The translations under genes were made by a program, and so were the position numbers. Source: Actimicrobium sp. CCC2.4 (lineage in GTDB: Bacteria; Pseudomonadota; Gammaproteobacteria; Burkholderiales; Burkholderiaceae_D). From it: a DNA stretch of 64,000 nt. This document shows positions 17,699 through 26,099 of this stretch, one piece after another. The notes below the pieces were generated by a model. The model saw nothing but the letters and a program-made list of their open reading frames with translations, did no database searches and was not told where the DNA came from. Where the stretch lies: contig NZ_CP133777.1 in the NCBI RefSeq assembly GCF_034347385.1, positions 2,480,001 through 2,544,000 of the forward strand, given 5' to 3'. The first letter of the stretch is position 1. Every line of letters begins with the position of its first letter.

Positions 17699-20600
17699 TG
17701 ACGACTGCCATGACTTCGATTTTTAATCTGCTGCGCATGCTGCTGACGGTGGCACTGCTGTCAGCCCTACCGGCCCATGCCCAGACCCCACTCCTTCAAA
17801 GCAAACCGGCCTGCACCGCCCCCGCCGCCGGCAATCCCGGCAACGCCTGCGCCGGCAACCCGATCAATCTGATCACCGGTAACAAGTACCAGCGCGATAC
17901 CGATATGGCCGCTTTGCCCGGCGTGCTCGGCCTTGAAATCGTCCGCCATTACAACAGCGTTTTTAGCGTACCCGCCGTCCCCAATGGCCTGGTCGGCCGC
18001 GGCTGGCGCTTGTCGTATGAAGTCGAACTGATCGCCGTCGGCAACACGCTACAGCTGATCGAAGCCGACGGTCACCGGATCATTTTCAACCGTAATCCGC
18101 TGAATCGCGCGCTGTGCAGCACCACCGATCCGGCCAACGGCACCCTTGAAATACTGCGCAGCGCGCGCGGCGATGAATACGCCTGGCAACGCACCGACGG
18201 TCAGGTCTGGCGCTTCAACGCCCAGCGCAAGCTCGAACAAATCGTCGCGCCGACCGGCGAATTCGTCAGCCTGATTTACGACAACACGGGCTTGCTGATG
18301 CAGGTCACCGATCCACAGGGCCGGCAACTGCACCTGATCTATCCGGACCGCAAGAGCGCGCGTAGCGGCACCAGTTTTAATGGCGTGCGCGCCATCGACA
18401 GCCCGGCCGGACGGTTCGAGTACGACTACGGCAGCACCGCGCCGGCCGGTGCCGGCATCACGCCGTCGTCGCTGCTGGCCAATCTGATCCGGGTACGCCT
18501 GCCGACCAAGGCCGAACGCCAGTACCACTACGAAGATCCGCTGCATCCGACGCTGCTGACCGGCATCAGCCTGCGTGAAGGTGCAACCACCGCCCAGCGT
18601 ATTTCCACGTTTGGCTATCAGGCCGATGGCAAGGCGATCCTGTCGACCCATGCCGACGGCGTCGACAAAGTCACGCTGTCTTATCAGCCTGGCGGCGTCA
18701 CGGTACTGACTAACAGCCTCGGCCAGGTCACCACTTACCGCCACGCCGACATCGCCCGCGAGAATCGCCTGCTCGAAGCCCGTGGTCCCGGTTGCGCGTT
18801 GTGCAGTGCCAGCAACCTGCGCTACGGCTACGACACGCGCGGGCGCGAAGTCACGCGCACCCGGCTCGATGACCACGGCAATCCCGTCGAGACCATCCTC
18901 ACCGAACGCGATGACATCGGCCGGCCGCTGATGATCAGCCAGCAGCGCTATCAGGATGGCAAGCCCGGTGCGGCGCAATGGCAACTGCGTTATGAATATG
19001 CCGCTGCCGTTGGTACCGGCGCTGGTCCGACATTGATCGCCCGTCCGAGCATCGTTGCCGGCAAGGACCACCTGACCCGGGTCACCTACAACGCGGTCGG
19101 GCAAGCGCTCACGCTGACCGAAAGCGGCTGGTCGCCGGCCACCGACCCCGCCACCGCCATCGAACGCACGACTCGCTACCGCTACAGCCGCATCAACGGC
19201 CGCAGCCTGCTGGCAGAAATCGACGGTCCGCTGCCGAACGGTCGGACCGGCACGCCGGCGGATTCGGACATCACCCGGTTTCGTCACGATGGTCGCGGCG
19301 ATTATCTGGTCGAAGTCGTCGCACCGGGCAATCAGGTCACGCGCGTCATCGGGCGCGACCTGTCCGGTCGTCCGCAAAAAATCGTCACCGCTACCGGCAA
19401 CGTGCTCGGGGTTGACTACGATCCGGCCGGCCATGCCACCCGCGTCACCAGCGCCGGTAGTAGCGAATTTTTCAGCTGCAACGCCCTCGGCCAGTTGTCC
19501 GGCGTGGTCCGCGCGAGCGGCCAGCGACTGGCGATGCGTTACGGCCCTGATGGCCGCATTGCCGAGTTGTCGGATGCGCAGGGCAACCGCATCCGCATGC
19601 AGCGCGATACCGAAGGCACGTTGAGCGCGCGCAGTCTGCTCAATCCCGATGGCAGCATCGCGCAGCAAACCAGCTTGTCGCTGCTTGATATCGATACCGA
19701 CCGCAAGACCGATGCCGTACCCGAGATCCTCTTTGCCGTCGGCGATGCCGTCACGCGGTTTCAGTACGAGCAAGAGGCTCGGCTGGCCCGCATCACCGAT
19801 GCCCGCCACCACCAGACCGGCCAGTTGCACGATGACTTTGGTCGCCTGGTCCGGGTCGACAGTCCCGATGGCGGCGTCACCGTGCTGGCTTACGATGCCG
19901 CCGACCATCTGGTCAGCAAGACCAGCGGGCAGGGCAGCACCGTGCTGTACCGCCACGACATCGCCGGTCGCCTGACCGGCCAGAGCACCCGCGAAGGCGA
20001 GACCCGCATCGTCTACGGCCAGCAGGGACGGCCGGTGCGGATCAGCTATCCGGCCGGTGAAGAACACTTCAGCTACGACCAGGCCGCGCGCCTGACCAGC
20101 CATGTCCGCCTGATCGACGGCCAGCGCATCACGACGCGCACCGCCTACGACAGCCGCGGCCAGCTCAGCAAAAAAATCCTGCCCGACGGCCAGATCCTGC
20201 ATTACCGCTACCACGGTGCGGTCCACCCGAAAGCCGGTTTGCTCGCTGCCATCACGCGCGAAGATCTGTTCGGCAATACCGTCCTGCTCGACGGCCTCAA
20301 CGACGCCGCCGACGGCTATGCAAACCAGCACTTCCAGCTGGCCAACGGCGTCGGCTACCAGCGCCAGCTCGATCAGCGCGGCCACATCACACGCCTCGGC
20401 AGCACCGGCTACTGGGAAGAAAACCACCAGCGCGACGCCATCGGCCAGCTCACGCAACGCAACACGACGACTCCGACCGGCCTGAAAAACACCCGCTACA
20501 ACTACGACGATGCCGGCCGCATGACCGCCATCCTGCAAGCCGGTGGCGATCATAGCTACCGCTACGACCCGACCGGTAACTTGCTGGCCGACCAGCGCGG

Positions 20601-22221
20601 CCAGCTATCCACCGGCTACACCATCGACCCGGCCAGCAACCGGATTACTTCCGCACAGGCCGGTGACCGGCGCATCAACTACGCCTACAACGCCGCCGGC
20701 AGCGTCACCCGCATCGGCGACACCGCCTATGCGTGGGACAGCCAGCAACGCCTGATCCGCGTCAGCCAACGCGACCAGCCGGTCGCCGATTACGCCTACA
20801 ACGCCTTCGGCGAGCGCATCAAAAAAATCAGCTACGCCGGCAACCAGAGCAAGGTCACCTACTACTTCTACGACGGCAGCGAGCTCGTCGCCGAAGCGCA
20901 CGCCAGCGCCAAAGACGGGGGTAACGCCAGCATCACGCGCCAGTACGTCTGGCTCAATGACCAGGGCGGCAGCCGTCCCATCGCGATGCTCCAGGCCCGC
21001 GACAGCGGCATCAAGTCCATCGCCGCCAAAACCCTAGCCAGCATCCCGACCGACACTACGCGCGCTGCTGGCCAGGCCAGCCGCAACGACGTCTTCGCCC
21101 TGATCGCTGACCACACCGGCGCGCCTCGGGCGCTGGTCGATGAACGCAAACAAGTGGTCTGGCGCGCCAGCGTCACCGGCTTTGGCGAACTACTCCCCGA
21201 CGCCAGCAACCTGATGACCCTCAACCTGCGCGGCTCGCACCAGTACTACGATGCCGAAACGCAGCTGCACTACAACCACCATCGCTACCTCGACCCGCGT
21301 AGTGGCCGCTACCTGAGTACCGACCCGAGCGGAGTCGCCGGCGGGCTGAACCTGTATGCATTCGCCGCGAATAATCCGATCGCCAACATTGATCCGCTCG
21401 GATTACAGGCCAAGCCGGCGGGGGACATCTCTGATTGGGATATGCAGCGGCGGGTTGAGTACGTGCTTTTGCGGGCGGGTGGGCAGATACCGGGCGTGAT
21501 TGGGGACGCGCTGCGGGAGTTGGTCAGTCCGGCTTCATTGGCGACGACGGCGGTGGTGTTTGGGATATGGGCAGGTTCGCAATTGACTCCCGCAGGCCCG
21601 TTTGTTGATGGTGCCATCGTCATTGCCGGCTACTTTATCGCCGGCACCGGTGCGGTCATCGCAGCCAAGGAAATATTTAAAGTCGCGCTTTTAATGGCGA
21701 GTGCAAAATGTGAAGCAGATTTGCAAAAGGCTGGAGATACGCTGGCCAATGGGTTGGTGACTGCGCTTGGGGCTGGAGCGGCGTTGGCAGGTACTCCGCA
21801 GTTGTCGGGGGCGGCGCAGGCGTTGCGGACGGAGCGGGTGCAGGGGTTAATCAATCGAGTTTTTAAAAGAAGCCGTGCCAGCCCAACTTCAACAGAAAAA
21901 CTTGGTTTTGAGACTTCTAATTTGCAAAATAAACTAGAAGGATATTTACTCAATCCTGACCACCCCCAAAACCAAACTAAGGCAAATTGGTTTCAGCAAG
22001 CGTTGGGTTTTAATAGGAACAACTGGAAAGACTTGGCCGCACAATTGAAATTTGATGAAAATACAGCAGTTTTAACAAAGGCTAATCAATTTGGTAAAAC
22101 TTTCGAACAAACAATTCCAATTACTGGTGCTAACGGAAAAATAATCAATACGAGATTTGTATTCATTAAAAATGATGACGGTATAGTACGATTGGTCACA
22201 GGGATACCAACAAAAAAATGA
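17698..22221 (+). CDS. RHS-repeat polymorphic toxin with Sec signal and DUF6883-like C-terminal tip
   Basis: This 1507-residue protein has a signal peptide (LLRMLLTVALLSALPAHAQ). A DUF6531-type N-terminal domain follows (GNPINLITGNKYQRDTDMAA), then many YD/RHS repeats up to about residue 1190. The RHS core ends with RYLDPRSGRYLSTDP (1196-1210) and the cleavage-region motif DPLGL (1232-1236). Residues 1237-1390 are a Gly/Ala-rich hydrophobic segment that could help translocation. From 1391 the sequence changes abruptly in composition. The tip KLEGYLLNPDHPQNQ (from about 1412) to the C-terminus resembles DUF6883, a family often found as a toxin next to DUF4926. It overlaps the upstream tadE-ompA gene and the downstream immunity gene. 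The toxic activity is unknown. Confidence 0.88.
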   Translation: MTTAMTSIFNLLRMLLTVALLSALPAHAQTPLLQSKPACTAPAAGNPGNACAGNPINLITGNKYQRDTDMAALPGVLGLEIVRHYNSVFSVPAVPNGLVGRGWRLSYEVELIAVGNTLQLIEADGHRIIFNRNPLNRALCSTTDPANGTLEILRSARGDEYAWQRTDGQVWRFNAQRKLEQIVAPTGEFVSLIYDNTGLLMQVTDPQGRQLHLIYPDRKSARSGTSFNGVRAIDSPAGRFEYDYGSTAPAGAGITPSSLLANLIRVRLPTKAERQYHYEDPLHPTLLTGISLREGATTAQRISTFGYQADGKAILSTHADGVDKVTLSYQPGGVTVLTNSLGQVTTYRHADIARENRLLEARGPGCALCSASNLRYGYDTRGREVTRTRLDDHGNPVETILTERDDIGRPLMISQQRYQDGKPGAAQWQLRYEYAAAVGTGAGPTLIARPSIVAGKDHLTRVTYNAVGQALTLTESGWSPATDPATAIERTTRYRYSRINGRSLLAEIDGPLPNGRTGTPADSDITRFRHDGRGDYLVEVVAPGNQVTRVIGRDLSGRPQKIVTATGNVLGVDYDPAGHATRVTSAGSSEFFSCNALGQLSGVVRASGQRLAMRYGPDGRIAELSDAQGNRIRMQRDTEGTLSARSLLNPDGSIAQQTSLSLLDIDTDRKTDAVPEILFAVGDAVTRFQYEQEARLARITDARHHQTGQLHDDFGRLVRVDSPDGGVTVLAYDAADHLVSKTSGQGSTVLYRHDIAGRLTGQSTREGETRIVYGQQGRPVRISYPAGEEHFSYDQAARLTSHVRLIDGQRITTRTAYDSRGQLSKKILPDGQILHYRYHGAVHPKAGLLAAITREDLFGNTVLLDGLNDAADGYANQHFQLANGVGYQRQLDQRGHITRLGSTGYWEENHQRDAIGQLTQRNTTTPTGLKNTRYNYDDAGRMTAILQAGGDHSYRYDPTGNLLADQRGQLSTGYTIDPASNRITSAQAGDRRINYAYNAAGSVTRIGDTAYAWDSQQRLIRVSQRDQPVADYAYNAFGERIKKISYAGNQSKVTYYFYDGSELVAEAHASAKDGGNASITRQYVWLNDQGGSRPIAMLQARDSGIKSIAAKTLASIPTDTTRAAGQASRNDVFALIADHTGAPRALVDERKQVVWRASVTGFGELLPDASNLMTLNLRGSHQYYDAETQLHYNHHRYLDPRSGRYLSTDPSGVAGGLNLYAFAANNPIANIDPLGLQAKPAGDISDWDMQRRVEYVLLRAGGQIPGVIGDALRELVSPASLATTAVVFGIWAGSQLTPAGPFVDGAIVIAGYFIAGTGAVIAAKEIFKVALLMASAKCEADLQKAGDTLANGLVTALGAGAALAGTPQLSGAAQALRTERVQGLINRVFKRSRASPTSTEKLGFETSNLQNKLEGYLLNPDHPQNQTKANWFQQALGFNRNNWKDLAAQLKFDENTAVLTKANQFGKTFEQTIPITGANGKIINTRFVFIKNDDGIVRLVTGIPTKK
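21215..21867 (+). repeat. RHS 3' core segment, source copy of a duplication
   Basis: These 653 bases are nearly identical to 24640-25268, except for a 24-base deletion in the second copy. They encode the last part of the RHS core plus the hydrophobic pre-toxin segment, and end exactly where the two tips diverge. The shared segment provides homology for recombination that could swap tips. Confidence 0.93.
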
Positions 22222-22457
22222 ATTTATTTAAAGAAAATGATTGTGTGGCCATTACCAGGCCAGTCTTGGCAGAAGTTATTGGCGAAGGCCGTAAGGTTGT
22301 TTTGCCGGCGGGCACTGTCGCAACAATAGTCTTTGTGTACGAAAAGGATTGCCAACATGCCGCTTATGAAATTGAGGCCTACTTGGGTGATCAAGATGTA
22401 TTCACTTTGGCAACGGTAAAATTAATTGATATTGGGTTAGGATATCCCTGCACCTGA
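22218..22457 (+). CDS. DUF4926-like immunity protein for the RHS tip
   Basis: This 79-residue protein has the layout of DUF4926 proteins: NDCVAITRPVLAE, then PAGTVATIVFVYE, and a YEIEAYLGDQDVF-type strand followed by TLATVKLIDI. It looks like a small SH3-like beta-barrel. The ATG overlaps the rhs stop (ATGA), giving strict translational coupling, as expected for an immunity gene that must be made with its toxin. DUF6883-DUF4926 gene pairs are a recurring arrangement. Base composition is low-GC like the tip and unlike the RHS core, so tip and immunity gene probably arrived together. Confidence 0.8.
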   Translation: MNLFKENDCVAITRPVLAEVIGEGRKVVLPAGTVATIVFVYEKDCQHAAYEIEAYLGDQDVFTLATVKLIDIGLGYPCT

Positions 22458-22542
22458 GTTATGAAAATCAATTAGATCTGAACTTTCATAAAGCAGTTGA
22501 AGTAAATTTGGGGTGAAATAATCAATTAGGGGGGGGCGCTGA

Positions 22543-24195
22543 TTAAACTATATCTATTATTGATTCACTTACTAATAATCCGGATCTTCTTTTTTCTTGC
22601 AACTTAGCAACTTCTTTTAGTCCTGCATGAACTTTGAAGCCTGTTGAATTACTGTCCCACCCAGAATCCGGATGCGTATAATGAAAGATCCATGATGAGC
22701 CTCCATAACCACTTCGCCGCTCATAGCCTATAACTGAAAACTCATATAACTTTTTCAATGCATCGTCAGCGTCAACCAGATTTTCAGATGATTTTAATTG
22801 TTCATAAGCCGTTTTGAAATGCTCAAGTTTGAATGTTACTTGAGCAAGTTTTGACAAGGCTTTTAACGCATCAGTCCAGTGCAGCCAGTGCGGTCCAATC
22901 TCGTCTTCTAATTCCTTTTTCAAATAGGATGAATATTTCTCGCGCGCCTCGACAGTATCTCGATTTTCAATTATTAATGGTTCATTACTCACAGCATCAC
23001 GGCGTTTAGCAATCCCTAGTGCAACGTTTAAGTAACTGATAACGTCTCTTGGTCGCAAAAATGTTCGGGCAAGAATATGAGCCCATTTCGATTGAGACCC
23101 TCGCATGAGATTAGGAGAAGAAATTGTGCCCCAACTTGCCTCCGTCCCTAATGCAGCCTTAATGCGCTCGTTTACTAAATCATTCAGCGACGTGGCATTC
23201 CATTCAAGGTTAAGAGTTTTTCCTTGAGTAATTTTATTTTTATCTGAAAATTTCAATTCGTCCCATAAATCAGTTCGCAAGTAAACAATCGGTATGCATC
23301 GCATAGATTGATTCACAGAAGATCTCGAAACATCAAGAGATGCCAGCACAAGGCCTATAAGTAAATTCTTACGTGGCTTATCTAATGATACAAGTCCTCG
23401 GTCAAGTTCGTCGAAATGCAAATAAATATTTTTTATACCAGCTTTAGAAGCTAGAGAATAGACTTTTTCAAATATTGAATTTGTTATAGCTTTTAATTCT
23501 CTTCCAACTTGAGGGTTTTCATTTTCAAACGTAACGCTTCCAAGTTTGTTTCCCATGACTTGAGGTTCAAAAGATGCTTTAGATAGTTCAAGCTTTTTCG
23601 GTCGCACAATATCGCCTAAGTCCGGGGTAAATCCTCCATAATTAGTAAGGAAAAACTCAGATAAAGCTAAAGCATCTTGTGACACAAGATCAGTATTAGA
23701 ACTAGTCAATACAAAAGAGGCAACTTGCATTGCAATTAAATAACGCCATGATTCAATGAAAGATTCGACATCATTTACAGATGGATCAGATTTTCGTTCA
23801 TGTAACTTCCATGGATATTGCCCAAGTGAAACTGCGCGCGCATTGACTCGATTACTACCTTCGGTAAAATGACGAACCAATGCAGTTTTTCCGGACCCTT
23901 TCCTACCTGAAACCAAAAGTACTTTTCCGTCCAATATCTCCTGTACGGCTGGGGTTTTGAGAAAATATTCAAGAACAGCATCGTCTTCAGCTGCAACGCC
24001 CCCAAATGTTTCAAGCTCTCTAGCACACAGTGGATTAAGTCTAGCTATAACATTAGGCAGTTCTGGCCAATCTGATATGGAGGCACTTCCTATTGGGTGA
24101 CCGCTTATTTGCCATTTATAAAGTTGATCTTGTTCGCTTTGATTTAAATTGACTTTAGTCCAGTCGAAAATCTCGGAACGGTCCGAAAGTGCCAT
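22543..24195 (-). CDS. large P-loop ATPase of the Sll1717/KAP-like type
   Basis: This 550-residue protein has Walker A GRKGSGKTAL at about residues 97-106 and a Walker B-like IYLHFDELDRG at about residue 263. The region before the P-loop and the C-terminal 250 residues are helical and unlike known enzymes. A WIFHYTHPDSGWD segment near the C-terminus may be a small beta-rich module. Similar stand-alone ATPases are annotated 'P-loop ATPase, Sll1717 family' and often lie in variable or defence islands. The gene is AT-rich compared with the genome and lies antisense between two RHS modules, which suggests recent insertion. No partner gene (nuclease, methylase, reverse transcriptase) is adjacent. 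The ATG at 24195 follows a weak AAGGAC-type site. Confidence 0.7.
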   Translation of the reverse strand: MALSDRSEIFDWTKVNLNQSEQDQLYKWQISGHPIGSASISDWPELPNVIARLNPLCARELETFGGVAAEDDAVLEYFLKTPAVQEILDGKVLLVSGRKGSGKTALVRHFTEGSNRVNARAVSLGQYPWKLHERKSDPSVNDVESFIESWRYLIAMQVASFVLTSSNTDLVSQDALALSEFFLTNYGGFTPDLGDIVRPKKLELSKASFEPQVMGNKLGSVTFENENPQVGRELKAITNSIFEKVYSLASKAGIKNIYLHFDELDRGLVSLDKPRKNLLIGLVLASLDVSRSSVNQSMRCIPIVYLRTDLWDELKFSDKNKITQGKTLNLEWNATSLNDLVNERIKAALGTEASWGTISSPNLMRGSQSKWAHILARTFLRPRDVISYLNVALGIAKRRDAVSNEPLIIENRDTVEAREKYSSYLKKELEDEIGPHWLHWTDALKALSKLAQVTFKLEHFKTAYEQLKSSENLVDADDALKKLYEFSVIGYERRSGYGGSSWIFHYTHPDSGWDSNSTGFKVHAGLKEVAKLQEKRRSGLLVSESIIDIV

Positions 24196-24411
24196 ATAAG
24201 CGAGTCCTTATAATTAAAGTGAATTTTTTTTATAAATCGATGAGCTAAAATTAAACGGCAAAAGAGAATAATTTTTGAAAATCTTATCATAGTTGTAAAA
24301 CATTGCTATTTGTTGATATTACTATCAAAACAGGGTTAAAGATTAGTGAACCGCTGATTTATTCGTCTATTTGTCGGCGTTAAAATTTTGCTGGCATTCA
24401 ATTTTAACGAG

Positions 24412-24561
24412 ACAGCAATAGCCCTGAAGAAAACAAGTTTTTCGAGTACTGAATTTGCCGCGAGGGAGCGCATTACGCGTCGCGAGCAGTTTCTGGCGGA
24501 CATGGAGCAAGTTGTAACTTCGACTAAACTTGAGACGGTGATTGCTCCTGCCTACCCCGAA
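24412..24561 (+). pseudogene. N-terminal remnant of an IS5-family transposase
   Basis: The plus-strand frame contains LKKTSFSSTEFAARER, then ITRREQFLADMEQVV and KLETVIAPAYPE. This matches the start of IS5-family transposases, where the segment typically reads RRxxFLxEMDQVVPW and ALIxPHYPK. Only about 48 residues remain; the frame runs into the palindromic repeat at 24551. The catalytic DDE region is absent. Confidence 0.75.
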
Positions 24562-24614
24562 GCGCATTGCACCGTCTGCATGCGGTGCAATGCCCTGCGG
24601 TTATTGCATCCTAC
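24551..24614. repeat. palindromic repeat, copy 0 (degenerate left arm)
   Basis: This is a copy of the 72-bp palindrome found four more times downstream. The right arm (GGTGCAATGCCCTGCGGTTA and onward to CCTAC) is well conserved. The left arm has lost part of its outer half. It lies exactly at the 5' boundary of the orphan RHS tip module. Confidence 0.8.
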
Positions 24615-25618
24615 TTGCTGCCGGACACCAGCAGCACGGTGACCCTCAACCTGCGCGGCTCGCACCAGTACTACGATGCCGAAACGCAGCTGCAGTACAA
24701 CCACCATCGCTACCTCAGCACCGACCCGAGCGGTATTGCTGGTGGCTTGAACCTGTATGCATTCGCCGCGAATAATCCGATCGCCAACATTGATCCGCTC
24801 GGATTACAGGCCAAGCCGGCGGGGGACATCTCTGATTGGGATATGCAGCGGCGGGTTGAGTACGTGCTTTTGCGGGCGGGTGGGCAGATACCGGGCGTGA
24901 TTGGGGACGCGCTGCGGGAGTTGGTCAGTCCGGCTTCATTGGCGACGACGGCGGTGGTGTTTGGGATATGGGCAGGTTCGCAATTGACTCCCGCAGGCCC
25001 GTTTGTTGATGGTGCCATCGTCATTGCCGGCTACTTTATCGCCGGCACCGGTGCGGTCATCGCAGCCAAGGAAATATTTAAAGCCGCGATGTTAACGGCA
25101 AGTGCAAAATGTGAAGCAGATTTGCAAAAGGCTGGAGATACGCTGGCCAATGGGTTGGTGACTGCACTTGGGGCCGGGGCGGCGTTGGCAGGTACTCCGC
25201 AGTTGTCGGGGGCGGCGCAGGCGTTGCGGACGGAGAGGGTGCAGGGGTTAATTAACCGGGTTTTTAAGTCCGACATTACAGCAACAGGAGTAGGATTTAC
25301 TGCCGTTGACCTCTCGCAGCATCGCAATTACCGTTCAAAGGTCAAACAATTACCAACGCAGGGAGAGCCGCAACCAAGCACCCGGAATACTTTGGCTTCC
25401 AATCAACTCAAGCGCTTCGGCAGGTATATAGCACTGACGCACAGCTGAATAATTTAGCATCAAATGCAGTTCGGGAAATTTTGGAAAAAGGGATCAGGAC
25501 TACAGGGGCAGGCGGCAGGTATCCAAATGGTTGGATAACTTATAGCTTGCCGGATGGGAGTGCAGCAAGTTGGAGCGTATCTGGTGATTTTATTGGATTT
25601 CGTGGAGTGATAAAATAA
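24608..25618 (+). pseudogene. orphan RHS 3' module with a second toxin tip, frameshifted
   Basis: The module starts with LLPDTSSTVTLNLRG, matching the RHS core of the upstream gene, and continues through DPLGL and the hydrophobic segment to 25268. A different tip then follows. The upstream frame ends at 25448, but after about 25310 the coding signal passes to another frame. That frame reads QTITNAGRAATKHPEYFGF, LASNAVREILEKG, GGRYPNGWITYSLPDG and SGDFIGFRGVIK, ending at TAA 25616-25618. This frame resembles C-terminal tips of other polymorphic toxins, although I cannot name the family. A single-base shift between 25310 and 25370 separates the two parts. A 24-base in-frame deletion also removed eight residues from the RLDPRSGRY motif. 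No start codon or signal peptide belongs to it. Confidence 0.85.
24640..25268 (+). repeat. second copy of the RHS 3' core segment
   Basis: It is a near-identical duplicate of 21215-21867, minus 24 bases between two CGCTACCT direct repeats (positions 21283 and 21307 in the intact copy). Few single-base differences are seen, so the duplication is recent or is kept alike by gene conversion. Confidence 0.93.
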
Positions 25619-25858
25619 ATGAGCGAGTTAATTTTTGAAAAAGTAGGGGATATAAATAATATTTATCCATATTTATGTGTTTATTTAAAGGGGCATGCTA
25701 ATCCATTTATGGATATAACTATTAACAATAAAAATCTAGTAGAATTTTTTATATATAAAAACGAAGTAAGTATTACTCTTGAAATGGGGCAATGGAATGA
25801 AATTTTGAAGAGGGCAGAGAAATTTTTGCCAGAAGCTCTTGAAAACGTTAGCGCGTAG
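25619..25858 (+). CDS. putative immunity protein for the orphan RHS tip
   Basis: This 79-residue acidic protein starts immediately after the TAA of the toxin frame (TAAATG), the tight spacing seen for toxin-immunity pairs. Visible segments are LIFEKVGDINNIYPYLCVYL and EVSITLEMGQWNEILKRAEK. No family could be named. It is very AT-rich, unlike the GC-rich genome. The stop codon TAG lies inside the left edge of palindromic repeat copy 1 (GTAGGG at 25855), so the repeat defines the protein's C-terminus. The frame is intact although its toxin is broken, as expected if loss of the toxin is tolerated first. Confidence 0.65.
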   Translation: MSELIFEKVGDINNIYPYLCVYLKGHANPFMDITINNKNLVEFFIYKNEVSITLEMGQWNEILKRAEKFLPEALENVSA

Positions 25859-25926
25859 GGTGCAATAACCGAAGGGCATTGCACCGCATACAGACGGTGC
25901 AATGCCCTCCGGTTATCACACCCTAC
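25855..25926. repeat. palindromic repeat, copy 1
   Basis: This 72-base inverted repeat has arms of 31 bases and a 10-base centre, opening GTAGGGTGCAATAACCGAAG and closing with the complement ending CCCTAC. A few mismatches are present in the right arm. It separates the first orphan immunity gene from the second toxin remnant. Confidence 0.92.
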
Positions 25927-25937
25927 TTGCTGTTGTT

Positions 25938-26099
25938 ATGCAAGCTCTTAGTCAAGGAAAAGTCGTAGGGTATCAAGGAGCAGGTACGGGTCGCCCAATC
26001 TACGAAATTTTAATTAAAGGCTAGCCGCAGAAGATTGCAATGACAGTTTCTGATAACGGATACGTGGTCGGAGCAAATCCTAGGGGTAGTGGAAAATGA
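25938..26099 (+). pseudogene. C-terminal remnant of another toxin tip, with internal stop
   Basis: The frame reads VMQALSQGKVVGYQGAGTG, RPIYEILIKG, then TAG (26022-26024), then PQKIAMTVSDNGYVVGANPR and ends at TGA 26097-26099. The PIYE and NGYVVGANP motifs recall C-termini of secreted polymorphic toxins. Only about 53 residues are left, with no RHS core attached, and the internal amber codon would truncate it. It overlaps the start of the next gene by eleven bases, again the layout of a toxin followed by its immunity gene. Confidence 0.6.

Noticed and set aside
18049-20553. A very long minus-strand open frame (834 codons) inside the rhs gene
   Set aside because: It is antisense to the high-GC RHS repeats, has strongly biased Ala/Gly/Val composition and no recognisable domain. 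It is a shadow of the plus-strand coding.
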